This document shows positions 20,656-33,060 of a stretch of DNA of 64,000 nt, piece by piece. Position numbers and translations under genes: made by a program. Location of the stretch: contig OZ316898.1 in assembly GCA_973895155.1 (NCBI GenBank), forward strand, positions 10,540,001 to 10,604,000, given 5' to 3'. The DNA comes from Marsupella aquatica. Lineage: Eukaryota > Marchantiophyta. Below the pieces are notes generated by a model, which saw only the letters and a list, made by a program, of their open reading frames with translations, did not search any database and was not told the origin of the DNA. Positions within the stretch are counted from its first letter, which is position 1, and every line of letters starts with the position of its first letter.

Positions 20656-23600
20656 TTTTTGTACCAAAATGGTGAAGCAGTTAACACTGCTTGAGCCATT
20701 ATTGACGCAGTACTGAACCGGTCAAGACTAGTTCAGCAATAGTTATTCTAGAAGTGGTTAATTACTGATAATGTGGTCCAAGGTTGGGGTCGCTTCAGGT
20801 GATCTCAATGGCATGACTAAATTTTGGTTACTGTAGCTGCACACGGCGAGTTCCATCAATGAAGGTCACGAGATGACCCCAGATGAGTCAACGGAATTGT
20901 GTTTCTGTTGCTGAGATAGGTCATTAGTTTTGTTCGAGGTGACGAGTGGACATTTACCACAACATTCTTTGTAAGTTTTATATTGTCTGAACATGTACCT
21001 AGGGATGTATCTCCTTAAGGTGAGCATTATTTTAGTGCCATCCCCTGGGTTTTTCCTTCCTAAACTTGATGCCTTAATAGCACTCGAAGTCATCCGGAGT
21101 ACTCCTTTTATTGGAGATATCTTAGTGATTAATGAGAGGCATTGAGCGGCTAAGCTCTTGGAAACTCTCCCCTAATTCAGGAATGACATCCATATGTAAT
21201 AATTCTGGCAAAGAGGATTAGTTAGCAAAAGGAACTCGCTTGAGCATTTCTGTTTAGTGAAGTGCTTTTCTTAGAAGCAGTATGATAGAAAAGAGAGAAG
21301 TCTTGTCCGGGTATATGGCACTAAATGCACTTATCTCCGAATAAAACAATGACAAGGATCTGTTGGAATCTATGTGGAGTCATATTCTTGTTAGCATATC
21401 GTGGATGCTCCTCAGTTAGCACGATTGAAATATTTTCCTCTATGTGGAGAATTCAGCAAGCCTAATATACGAGGTCCTCAGTTTTCCGTATCTGAAACTG
21501 GGCAAGTTTTTAGCAATTAGCTGATTGATTCAATTCTCTGACTGGCAAATAACTGCAGTACATGAGCTTTCCAACTGACGGCTTGATGGGAAATGGAAAA
21601 TGTGAACGTGAAATGCATTGTTAGTGATGTCTCTAATTGCAACAGTCGAAGACAAATATGAGCCCCACCAGGACACTGGTTTCTAAAATAGTTCTTGAAA
21701 TTTTATCAGGTCAAAGAAGAAAGAAACCTAAAAATTTCAAGTGGTTCCCAAAGAAGTAGGAAGACGACCTTGCAAAAGGAAACTATCATGGTAATACTCA
21801 TCATTTAGACGGCTCAATTCCTAAAACACACTGTTCATTGCTGGGTAGGTCAGCTTTAAGATAGTTCTAAACTCTGGAGTGGTTGTGCCAAAGAGAGATC
21901 CCAGAACATTGTGGAGATTGATAGTTACTGGCAGTCAATGTGGACTCTGGAGTAACAGCCTTGATGGATCGGACAGGAACAACAGTGTATGATGACAGTG
22001 AGTTGCTTTGCCGGATTAAACTTTGACGGCAATTTTACTTCAGCAATGGATTTTACGGGACTGGACATTTTAAGGATTGCTGTTTCAATCGCTTTTACAT
22101 ACGAGTCTTCTTAAGATGAACAAAGCAACGAAATCCTGACATTGGTTTCTGGAAGATCAATCAGTGGAAAGATCCAAGAAGAGTGCATACATGTCACCCG
22201 TCCAGTGTCATCAAACAATCGTTTGCCCTATTCTATACCTATGACAAACAAGTGGCCTGCATAACGAGAGTACAAAGACTGTAGTTGTACAAGTGAAAGG
22301 AAACAGGATAGTTGCACAAATATTCCTTCAGTCACTGTTGTCCGCGAAATTGGAATGATTCAGGATGTTTTTAAAGATCAATCGCCAATGCTGTGAACAT
22401 GACATATCAACTCAAGGAGACACTACATAATTTCAAGGCTATACTAGTCAATACTGTTTCCACTAAGAGGTGATCGTTTAAGGGGGTTGATCATCCATTG
22501 CAACTATTATCAACAAAGACGGTGAAACCTAATTCCAGCTGCTACAGTAGTCTCCACTGACAGGTTCATTTGTGGTCGGACCCAGGGTGTTGATCGATGA
22601 ATCCATGCAGATTAGGATTGCTCAGTTGAGCTGAGATATGTCCTAAGCTAGCGCAAGCAGGTTACACGATCGTCATGGGCATTGTTTCATCACTGGACTT
22701 ACAATTCCTCTCCATTGGTGTGAGGCTAGTTTTCTTTTCTCTGTCGTTCTTAGAGAGTGTTGCGCAGTACAGTGGTTCTCTGATTTGAACAATAGACAGA
22801 AACATGATCCAATTTTGGGGTTCGCATTCTGTGACCCAAGTACAGTAGAGTTTAGTAATTTCGGATGGGTTTGCTATCATGATTGTATTATTTTCTTGTG
22901 GGGGAATGTTGAATCCACCCAAGTATTGTTTTCACCCCACTCTGAGATATTCCAACATTGAAAGATTGACAGAAAATTTTATCGAAGGGTTGTGACACTT
23001 GTGGATTCTGTGTGGAGCTCGGTTAATTTATTTTGCTCTAGTGCTGAGGCTCTAATGGCTGTAAATTGCCCTAGATCTTAAGATCTGAAGGTTATCCACT
23101 AGATTTGAGAAAAACATCTACTGAGGTAAAAGATCCAGAGTGTTGAGAGGTTTCACTCAGCACTCAGACCACCTCCTTGCGTGTGAGCAAAAGGGGAAAA
23201 AATGTTTCAAACAACGAAAGTCTTCAATTCGATGCTGTCAAACACGTTAGAAGTTTTGTTGCGACATCAGTTACTGTAAATCGGCCATAAGGACTTTCCC
23301 TTCAATTCTGGAGTTCAGCGTCTCTTCTGTAGCGAGAGCTTCTTCAGCAGCATTATTGGTCGACAAGGTGGTGAAGTGAGCTTCAGGGCTTCAAGTGGCT
23401 CAACAGCAGCTTCACTTTGATATTTACATACATGCAAATCCACAGCTCTTTTGAGCTTGAACTTTGATTGAAATTGTGCAGGTTCAGTTTTTGCAAAACC
23501 AGCAAATAACGCAGCACTAAGTGAATAGGGTAACATGCATGGTGCTCCTGCAGGAATCTTGGGATAGCCTGACTTGGAATTTACCCGATGACAAATGCAA

Positions 23601-25364
23601 CATTCAACGACCAAATTCGCCTAAACCCTCCTCCACCTTAAACCTCTGCAGCAAGCCTCGAAAGATTTGTAACGTCACTATCTTTATGAACAATTTCCTG
23701 GAAATGCAGAGTACCGTTTTGGAAGGTCTTCCATACACCTTAAGTACCAGTTTCCTCCGCGAAATACATGAATCTCGGGACACTGTTGCAGACCTCGTCC
23801 CGGTCCTGCCTTCTGAACAGTTTCCCAGAATCCTTTCGGACATCCTCTAAAGCTTATCCCGATCTTGTCCATTTTCAGTCGACGTGCAGCTAACATCCAA
23901 CTGGCAGCAGAGCGATTAAATTGAGAGGGTCCTCTCCCACCGTTCAAGCAGGTGTTATATGACTCTTCACATCCTCCACAGACCATGTCACAATTCCTTG
24001 TTCCACTGGGAGTGCGGCTTTTCGCTGTGCGCCATGGTAGACACTAGCGAAGTCTGTGCACACCTCGGAGAACTCCCTGGAGACGGGAAATCAGTAAAAT
24101 TCCTCCAGTAGAGCCCTCGGTGAGCTCGGGAACAGCAGATGGATTCCTGTTTGCGGCTCTCGGCTGAGGTTTCAGCTTTTTTAGCATGATTTTGGTTTCA
24201 TAAGCTCTAGCAAACACAATGTTGTTCTAGGACGGCTGAAGAATTTCTTCACTTCACCGTCCACACTTGATTGCATGCCGTTGTAGCGTGGGTTTACAAG
24301 ATCACGGTCTTTCTGCTTCACAGTCACTGCTAGACTAGACTGTAGAATCGTTAAAATGAAGCGGATTTGCCTCCCCAACCATGAAGGCGGGTTCAAACGA
24401 CGTTAGTGTCCAGAGCACTGCAATATATCGAATTGAGCCATTAGAACCAGCCTACAGAGAGCACCTACAGCTCACTCTCCTGCTTGACTCTGAACTACTG
24501 TAGCACTCATAAACTCCTGTCTGGTACTAACTGGTAGCCTTGGGCGTAGCTGTTCCGACTCTTCCCCAGAAGCTTCATGTGCGAATTTTCCACAGTAGAT
24601 GGTATGGACTGGTGCGCATCGGCAACGTTGCCGCAGCCTTGTCCCCAAAAGCTGTTTTTGCTATGGTTTATAGGAGATGAAAAGCTTTAGGAACCTCGGA
24701 CACGTAAAAGGACACTTTGCTTTATGGCAATTTCCACATGCCTTGGAATGCAGGTCACCCTCCCCTGACTGTGGCTGCCAACGAGTGTACACTTTTTTCG
24801 GTTCAATGTTCATGTAAGCTTGAACTTTCTTCCAACAGAAAAAAAGTATGCCTGTCATCTGTCTACTGTCATATGTCCTAGTTTCTGGACTGTGCCGGTT
24901 TTAATCGCTACTTTAATTCAAAGAACTGTAGATGATCTAATTTTCTGATACGAGCTAGTGGCAACAGTTTGTTCAGAGGTTCGTAATGGGATTCTGTGAA
25001 TCAACTATCGCGGAGTAGTGTCGGATGGCTTTCCCACCCTTTGCTTTTCAGGTCAACTGACTTCGATCCTATCAACCGAGATATAGAAGTTTGGAAAATG
25101 AGTATTATCATTTAAAGTAACGACCGTACACTAGAAATGTCTACAACTCCCAGGCAAAGCAATTGTGCCAAGCTCGATTGCCAAATTTGGACATATTTCA
25201 AACTTAGAATAGCCGCCACTCATGCGCAAGAATAAACCTCCACATGGCAACATATTGTAAATCACGGGTAAGAACTAAGAAACCACACAAGACGAAGAAT
25301 GTATCCACCCCCTCCCCCAACAACTGGAATAGATGTAAAAGGAACCCAAACAGCAACCTTGTGC
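20656..25364. other. Long intergenic stretch between SUV3 and UPL5, no gene seen
   Basis: The two genes converge on this region, so its ends should hold their 3' UTRs. I see no protein family, tandem array or long inverted repeat in the rest. The largest open frames (about 100 codons at 23315-23614 minus and 23521-23850 plus) overlap each other on opposite strands and look random. Confidence 0.4.
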
Positions 25365-25370
25365 TTTATT
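25365..25370 (-). terminator. Candidate polyadenylation signal for UPL5
   Basis: On the minus strand AATAAA lies 324 nt downstream of the UPL5 stop codon. The position suits a plant 3' UTR, but no transcript end is known. Confidence 0.35.
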
Positions 25371-25693
25371 TCCCAATGACACCAGTGGGGAATCCATTTG
25401 GATCCAGTTTTCTCCTTTGATCCAATGAAAGAATATTAACTCTACATCGTATGCTCCCACTCTCCTGCTCAACTACTAGCCGCTCTGCACTCAAATTTAC
25501 AGGAGAAAGCTACGTTCCTTTGGCCACTACTCTATACTGAATATGCCTCGGGGGAGATCTGGCCTAAAGGAAAAGGGAAGACAAAATTCGAAACACAACA
25601 GACAGAATGCCATGCGTCCTCTCTCGTTACGAATAAGCTACCTAAATTTGCCGCCCAAGGACCTATGCAGATTCCGCTCGGTACAGAAAGTCG

Positions 25694-28600
25694 TTAAGCA
25701 AAACCAAATCCTTCAGCAATGTGCACTTCTGCTATTGCATAAAGACGGGTATGCATGATTTCATAAGTAGGATATGGAGGTAGAACAAGTTGATAAAAAC
25801 ACGTATGCGCAGTTGGCAGCCAACTTGTGTCTGTGTGTGCTCTGTGTATGTGGAATTTGGAAGACAGGCCAGTAAACCCCTCTGCAGGTAGATGAGTGAC
25901 TGATGTCGAGAAAAACAGTAATCTTCTTCGCTGCTCTGGTGTCATGGACTCCACTACCTGCAGTAAAGATTCTTAGAGAATTAGGAAAATTTGCCGGACG
26001 TCAAATTCACGTCGGCACGATTGTCTGAGAAATCGACCCTCAACAAATAAATAAATTACTCCCAGCTTGGGCTAGACATTATATCTTGCAGTAACTATTT
26101 GATCACACGCATTGATAACATGCACAGAAAATGCAGTCCTATTTGTTCTTCGTTTACCCCTCCCCTCAGTATAGATTTGTTGACGACAGAGAGGAACAAT
26201 CGATTACTATGAATTCAAGCATTTCCCTAGCTGAAGTGTGATCGCAAGAAACCAGCAGCGAAAAGTATTTCAAGGGTAGGTTAGCAATGACCAGAAATCA
26301 CACCTGCCAAAACCATATGATTTGATCATCAGTGACCATGTAGTCATGGTACTCTGTGTGCATTTTCCAGTCATCGAGACAGATATTCCGATCTTTCCCG
26401 TATAGTAACAAATCCAGATCTTCAGGATCAAGAGCACAGAGAAATTGCTGATGTGAAGCACTCACTAACAAATCGGAAAACCCTTGGGAGAAATACTTAA
26501 TCTGATCAGCAACAGAAGCAACCAGCCGCCGGTGGACCAGTAATTCCACAAATTGCCTTCGGTTCTCACTATTGACAACCATGTCTCTCCCCCCTTGGCA
26601 CAGCTCGAGCGTCTTCCGAGTCCCAAGCTCTTCCACTTCGCTGACAAATGTAAGTCCCAAGGCATCTGAATCTATGGTTTCTGGGTCCATCTCCAATATT
26701 TTCTTGCAGCTCTCGTAAAGCACAGGATCTGCATCCTTCGCATCTTCCCAAGATATAGGAAGACCAGCCAACTGCTTAAAAAAGGTAATAGCAAACACAA
26801 CATCCACTTGAACTCTGTGCATAAGAGCTAAGGCTATCACCCGTCCGCAGAACTGGAAGTACATAAGGTGGCCAGGATTTACACCTGAAGCTGCATATGA
26901 ACAAAACCAGTGGTACAATAAGATGTCTGATAGAATACACTGATCACCGAACTCAATTAAACAAGTCCTCGGTTGTAGCCTTGACATTAGTGCCACGGAT
27001 CTACTTACTCGAAATATGTTCAAACAAGCAGACTGGAGGAAGAGAGATTGCAAAGCAAACAAACAAAGCCGAGCAAAATCCGATCAGCGGAATAATGAAA
27101 TGAAACCTTCTCCAGGGTGCAATTAATTTGTATCCAATTCACGATCAAGCCAGTAATAACTTTCCAAGACATTGAAGGCTACAAAAGTTGGAAAAATACC
27201 AGGATTGGGGAAAAACCTCCTTCGATCCTTAGGACAAGGCAGAAACAGCGCATTTTGGCAGTTAAATATTTCTCTGCATATCATAGAGAACCATTCGCGC
27301 AAGACCCCAGGTCCTGTGGCCTCCTCTGTTGAAAATTCTACTGATATACCCCCTTGAAGAGCGTCACGATCAACATAGGCCAGCATCTCAAAAGACTCGG
27401 TGAGAAGCTGTGAGCGGTGAACAATTATCTCTTGCCGTTCATCATGATCATCCTGGGGTTCTGGCAGCATGCCCATAACCAGCCGTCGCTTTGATTCAAA
27501 GTCCAGAAGACTCTTATGCTCAAGCAGCCAGAAATCATCATCTTGCCATCTCGACTGTCTGATTAACATATTCAAGGCTATAGAGCGCTTGCCGAGCACT
27601 TTCAACAAGTCATCCATAGCACCGTCGTAAAGCTTTGCGATGGCGTGTAAACCCTTCAGTACGACCAAGAATGGAGCCCATCCCAGAGGCCTTTCCCTAT
27701 CTTCTAAGCTTACTGTACCAGGACCTTCTAGTGCTTTCTCAGCAACTTCTTCCACCGCTTTTAAACAGTTATCTATCTCTTCGAGCAGCTCCAAGAACAG
27801 AGTACGAAGCCAACCATGCGTTCCAATTTCGACGCCCATACCCCGAGGAGAGCTCGCGGTACTTTCGGCCTGAATGCCTGCTGAATGGCCATCGAAAACA
27901 TCCACAAATCCTAACGAGAGCAACATACCGTCATTCTTGGAGTATCTTAGACCCGGCGCGTCGTTACCTCTCCCGCTTAATGTTGATCCCGACAGATCGA
28001 TTCCTTTGCAAACTTCCATTGCCTTGCAGAGAGGAATCACGAAGGCCGTGAAGTCTTTAGCTTCTTTCATATAGGATGCGAAATTTATGGTGGCCTCCTT
28101 CGTTGTGTACGCCTTTGCAATCCATTGGAGATCCGCAGACAGACGCAAGGAGAGTTCGTTCACAAAGGGGGAAAAATCATGAACGATGCTATCAGCCTTG
28201 GCCTCGTAGAAATAAGGGCTCCCATGCGCGATACCCACGGTATCTAACAGGCGAGCAAGGGCATTCCGACACGAGGAGTATAGACTGTGATTAGGCGCAC
28301 TCTTAGAAAGCAACTTGCAGAAATCTAGTAGCACGGAGGCACAATGGCAGTGGATCTGGGCGGGGAGATACTCATCGTTTGCCTGAAGAAAGTGGGCAAT
28401 TGATTCCTCTGCACACTCACGATTGCTGTCGCTTTGAGACAGTAAGAGCATCACGAGTGCGGAGCTCGCTCCAGCCAGCTGAAACACCTGCATATGTTCT
28501 GATACGGGCACAGACTTGGACGCCATCTTCAAAAACTCCTGCACTGATGCCCGCACGGTGTCTTGCAAATGCATCAGCTTCACGTGTGGAATCCGTGAAT

Positions 28601-30176
28601 CGCCTATTGCACACATCCGCCGTATGGTGGCAACCAGGTCATTTATGAGCTGCCATGAGTGGGGAAGAGCTGTGCTACGCATCCGTGCCACCAAGTTCAG
28701 CGTGGCATCATTTACGACATTACAAGATACTAGAGTCTGATCATGCTGCAGTTGTCGCCCACCAAAGATCAGCCTCTGCTCCGAGACGGGAAGACCAGTT
28801 TTCCGTAAGATTTGCTGATGCACAGACTCGATGCTATCGGATGCGCTGGCGTGAAGCACAATAGTGCGGCCCGCAATATACGTCCGCACAAAGAATTGCA
28901 GCCGAGCAGGGTTTGCAGGTGGGTCCACTATCATCGAGCGAGAACTACTGCAAGAGGCTTCTGCACTAATGTCTCCGTTTCTCGTATTCGCGCTAGCAGC
29001 TGCCAGAGTGGATGCATTGCCGCTTCCCACAGACTCCGGACTTGCCGCTGCTCCTATTACTGCAGTGTGGTTGCTACTACCGAATCGTCTATTCAACCCC
29101 TCTTCGTGGCCGAAAACGGGGAACGAGTCTGTTCTGCTGCTATCCCTTTCTCGTGCTCGCACCCCATCCAGCTCAGCTTCCTTGGACAATTCCCCATCTT
29201 TACTACCAACGGCAGGAGCGGATTCCTCATCTGCTACGCCACGTCTTCCGGTGCTACCATCGGATAGTATTCCACTTCTTCCAGTGCTTCCGGCTTCGGA
29301 TAATACCACCGAATCGCCCCCCGAGGAAACCACACCGGCGAAATTAGCCACTGCTATTCCAACGAGGCTAGGAGTCGGCGTGTCGCCAGGCACGGTAAGA
29401 CCAATGGACTCCACCTGAGGAGGTGAAGAGAACGTCGAGCTGCCTAGGCTTCTACCAGCAGCACTAATCATCATCGGGGTCCCGTCGGTGGTGCTAACAC
29501 CCACGACATCTTCCAATCTATCATCGGTGATAGCCTTAGTGACACTCTCAACGGCAGCCTTGTTCCATCCTGGCTCTTCTTCCCACATTGCATCTGCATC
29601 TACAGCCTCGTTACCAACTTCTTCTCTCATCTCGGTCTCTCCATCCAGAGCCTGCGCTTCCCCGGAAACGCACATCCCTCCGTCGTAGCGCTCCCGGCCG
29701 CTCGACTCCGCTATGCTCTCGCGGCTGGCCCCTTCAAGCACCTCCACGTCCCGGGCCTGTGCCGACTCACGGCGGGCGCGCACCTGCGAATTGGCAGAAG
29801 CGGAGGACTCCGCGAGGCCAATCTCGAGCTCTTCCAACTTTCTTTTGCTGGAGGCAGTCCTCGACACCGCCGGAGGAGTGGTAGGAGCCATCCGGGCTGC
29901 CGTCATGAAGCCTCCTGTGCGCTCTCCTCTCTCTGCCACCGCAGCAGCGACTACCATGCCCAGCTCGGCGGGAACCACAATCAGTGGAGGCTGCTGCAAG
30001 ACGGCGACTCCTCTCTCGTGTTGTATATCATCCATCATCGCACCTGCAGCGTTCGTCTCCGAATCGGCAGGTGCCGCGGCAACAGAGTTGGTCCTCCTAC
30101 CAGAACTGAGGCGGGCTTGTAGCTGAATGCGCCTGAGTAGTCCGCGAATGGACAGAACAATGATCGACAGAACCAT
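25694..30176 (-). CDS. UPL5: UPL5-like HECT E3 ubiquitin-protein ligase with ubiquitin-like domain (3 exons)
   Basis: Minus-strand exons 30176-27200, 26890-26304 and 25957-25694 give 1275 residues; introns are 27199-26891 and 26303-25958, both GT-AG. The first junction (FFPNP|ASGVNPGHL) was set by family conservation. Residues 1-420 are low-complexity and acidic/Ser-rich. Residues 425-500 form a ubiquitin-like domain (LQFFVRTYIAGRTIVLHASA, RLIFGGRQLQ, TLNLVARMR). A helical middle region follows. The HECT domain spans about 920-1275 (EATGPGVLREWFSMICREIF, GRVIALALMHRVQVDV, LSSKFHIHRAH), with catalytic C1241 in HTCFYQLVLPPY and a short C-terminal tail. Family knowledge: HECT ligases take ubiquitin onto this cysteine and pass it to substrates; Arabidopsis UPL5, which has the same ubiquitin-like plus HECT layout, targets the WRKY53 senescence regulator. 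The start is uncertain: M1 at 30176 has a good context, but M47/M48 would remove a hydrophobic-basic leader. The N-terminus is longer than in Arabidopsis UPL5. Confidence 0.9.
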
Positions 30177-31340
30177 CTATCTCTGCAAGACTAGCCTTCG
30201 CGGTTACTACAACCTCCATCCTCTCCATACCAGCCCCACGCTACATCTGCAACCACTCCTGACCTGTTGCCTAATTATCTCCAATGAAACTGCAGAAACC
30301 ATCTCCCCCCATCTAAATCTCAGCCTTCATCGCAACCCGGGCTTTCTGCCCTCCTCCGATAGTCAACACACCCAATAATCTCCAGAAATATGAGAGTTCC
30401 TCCCTCGCAGAGAAGAAAACTTATCGAACAAAGATCACCAGTGACCAGCCAAGACAACTTCAAAGAGCTCGCCGAAAACTAAATTGTGGCGAAACTGTGT
30501 CGTTCGTCCAATAAGTTGTGAACAAGTTAGTTGTCAACCCTGGCCCGTCGAACACCGACAGTAACAGCCGCTCCACCGAGGACAACAATTGAGAGGTCGA
30601 GGCATCAGGGATTGAACCCGGCAATGAGCACCGTGAGGAGGAGCTAACGCAACGGCCTGGAACCAAAACCATCATTCTCCGTGCGTCGGCACGGCACGGC
30701 ACAGCAACGCACGGCAGAGCTGACGGACAAGGGGACGTTCGGGGAAGGGAAAATGGGGACGACTAGAGCAGAACACACGAGCAGCCGTAGCTCCGAAAAG
30801 ACGACGTGAGAAGGGAAAAAGAAAAGAGAACTCAAATCGCCTCCTCCACCGACGACGCTCACAACCGCAGTTCGAGCAAACAACTCATCAGCGAGACACG
30901 AATGCCGTAGCCTAATAAAATGGGGCGCAGGGAAGAAGACTGCTGCTGCCCGCAGAAGACCATCAGAAAGAAAACAGGCGAGCTAATAATAATAACAGAA
31001 ATGGTGCCCCACGACACAGCCCCAAATTACCACCCGCCGCACAGATGAAGGCGAACCAAGGCAGCGCCCCAATACGGACGAAGCAGACAGGTCATCATAC
31101 ACATGCGGGTGACGAACAATTCCTTGGAGCCACACGGAACTGCTAAACATCCGGAGTAAGGGAAGGCCCACCGCTCACGGCCTGTCCAATCCTCAATCCC
31201 GCCCCCTCTCTATGCCCTCCCATCATCTCTCTCGACGCAACTCGTCGACGAACAGCTTCTTCCGCTTCCAGCTTTTTACTGTTGTCGTGCAATGCAGGCA
31301 TCTAACAGAATAACGTCCGGACCCGACCCTCCTGCGCCCC

Positions 31341-31360
31341 TCTCTCTCTCTCTCTCTCTT
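31341..31360 (+). repeat. (TC)n dinucleotide microsatellite
   Basis: A 20-base run of alternating TC upstream of UPL5, read as GA on the gene's strand. Confidence 0.9.
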
Positions 31361-31393
31361 CTGTAAGTTTTTCTTCTCACTCACTCTCCCAAA

Positions 31394-31498
31394 TTCCCCA
31401 CTGTGACACGCACTCCGATTCCGAATCACTCAAAGCCCCTCTCTCGCCAAAAAATTCCACTGTGTGACACGCACTCTGATTCCGAATCACTCAAAAGC
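31394..31498 (+). repeat. Two copies of a ~44-bp unit in the UPL5 upstream region
   Basis: ttccccactgtgacacgcac followed by tccgattccgaatcactcaa (31394-31437) recurs with few changes at 31455-31498, 61 bp further on. The spacer (ctctcgccaaaa) is similar to the flanking sequence. Confidence 0.85.
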
Positions 31499-31577
31499 CT
31501 CGGCGGGTGTCCGCCCTCACTCTCTTTCCAATCCGTCCTCTTCGCCCGCCAGCCCAACAGCCAAGCTAGCATCAACA

Positions 31578-31675
31578 CAGCAGCAGCAACACAGCAGCAG
31601 CAGTAGTAGTAGTAAAGCGAGATAGAGCGAAATGAGCCGATCTGATCGTCCTCCTCCTCCTCCTCCTCGTCCTCC
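31578..31675 (+). repeat. Trinucleotide microsatellites (CAG, AGT, CCT)
   Basis: CAG repeats broken by one AACA, then four AGT repeats (31578-31615), and after a short spacer a CCT run with one CGT interruption (31648-31675). Confidence 0.85.
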
Positions 31676-32039
31676 GCTTTCCGTCCCCACCTCTTCCTCT
31701 CCTGCCTCACTTCTGCACACGACACGCTCCCAACAACAAACGCCCAGTGGAAAGGAAAAACAGTGACCAGCAGCCGCAATAGGAGCAGCAGTATGAGCAT
31801 GGTAGATAGCAGTGGTGGGGCACCGCGCTACGCTAAGCTATGCTATGCCCCCAGAGCGCGCGAGAGAGAGAAAAGCGAAGGGGAGAGAGAGAGGAGGTTC
31901 ATGCAAGTCGACCATCGAACCGGTTGCTGACGAACGAATTGCATCAAAGTAGAGTAAAATAATAATACTAGGATAGAACATACTGCTGTGACACAAAAGC
32001 CGCCCTTCCAGATGCCCCTCCTCCTCCCACTTCTCCTTG

Positions 32040-33060
32040 TCTTTTCCAGGCCCCACGCTGCTCATAAATCTCCCCCAAAGCTGTTTACCTCCCCAGCCTC
32101 TTCTGGTAAATGCCTCCCAAACTTCCTTGTTAATAATACATTTATACATCCCAAATTTGGGCCCCACTTCTGGTAAAGAACTTCCGACTGTTGGTGGATA
32201 TTTACCTCCCAAGGTGGCGTCCGTCTTCTGGAAAAAATTTTACCTCCCAAGGTGGCGTCCCTCTTCTGGTAGCTACAGTATTTACCTCCCAAATTGTAGT
32301 CCCTCTTCTCGTAACTACCTCCCAATTTGGAGTCCCTCTTTTTGGTTTACCTGGTTTCATGTAGTGTGTTGATACCACTTCAAGATAATATGCACTGCCA
32401 AGAAATTTTCCCCACGGTTTTTACCCCCCAAATTTGAGTCCCTCTTCTAATAAATTACCTCCAAAATTTGAGTCCCTCCATAATGGGTTTACCTGGTTTC
32501 ATGCACAGTTTGGTTTCATGGACTATTTTGCTCTCTCCACAATATGAATGTACACTGCTAATTTGATCTCCCCAAGGTTGAGTCCCTAAATGGGTTTACC
32601 TGGTTTCAAGTACTGTTTTGCTCTCTTCTCAAGATGAATTTACACTGCTAATTAAATCTCCCCCAAAGTCTGAGTCCCCTCTGCTCTCTGTACTCTTTCG
32701 CCCTCTCTTCACGATGAATCTTAGAGTGCAATAGACTGCTTGATAAATCTCCTCCAATAGTAATATCTCCCAGGTTTGAGTCACTCTTCGGGTTCACCTG
32801 GTTTCCTATACTGTTTTGTTCTCTCCAAAGGTAAATCTTGAAGTACACTACACTGCTAATGAGACAACTTGAGCTCAGAGGACTGCCCCACTACCTCGAC
32901 CTGAGTTTCGTGAGTCAATCTATGTGGGTGTGAAAATTTATGGTACTCATTTTCCGGACGACCATCCTTCATTTTGCCCTGTTCTACTACTCTGCAAATG
33001 ACTCTCCGCCAAAGTTACCTCCCAGATATGAGTTTCCTCCTCTGGGCTCCCTTTCTTGTC
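32040..33060 (+). repeat. Degenerate tandem repeat field (~30-65 bp units)
   Basis: The phrases ttacctcccaa, a g/t-rich core, and gtccctcttctggta alternate at least ten times, most regularly at 32180-32340 (units of about 33-55 bp). Further right a longer unit also includes gggtttacctggtttcatg and a ttgctctct...gatgaatttacactgctaa block (about 32470-32860). A last trace at 33005-33055 reads gttacctcccagatatgag. It is an old, heavily diverged array. No coding sense is visible. Confidence 0.75.

Larger units (their letters stand above)
30177..31900 (-). promoter_or_regulatory. UPL5 leader/promoter region, purine-rich on the coding strand, microsatellite-laden
   Basis: No gene is seen upstream of UPL5 here. 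Read on the UPL5 strand it is rich in GA. It contains a (CT/GA)n run at 31341-31360, a CAG/AGT run at 31578-31615, a CCT/AGG run at 31648-31675 and a GAGAGA stretch near 31860-31890. A two-copy 44-bp repeat lies at 31394-31498. Purine-rich leaders with GA repeats are typical around plant transcription starts. The start site cannot be placed from sequence alone. Confidence 0.4.

Noticed and set aside
23315-23850. Overlapping ~100-codon open frames on both strands as a gene
   Set aside because: No family resemblance on either strand; the length is expected by chance in this composition.
27123-27199. Reading on past the UPL5 exon 1 donor (GIFPTFVAFNVLESYYWLDRELDTN) as the protein's C-terminus
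   Set aside because: It would leave half a HECT domain. The GT at 27199-27198 joined to the acceptor before 26890 restores the FFPNPAS sequence of the family.
27635-30126. Plus-strand open frames across UPL5 exon 1
   Set aside because: Antisense shadows of the UPL5 coding exon with no recognisable domains.
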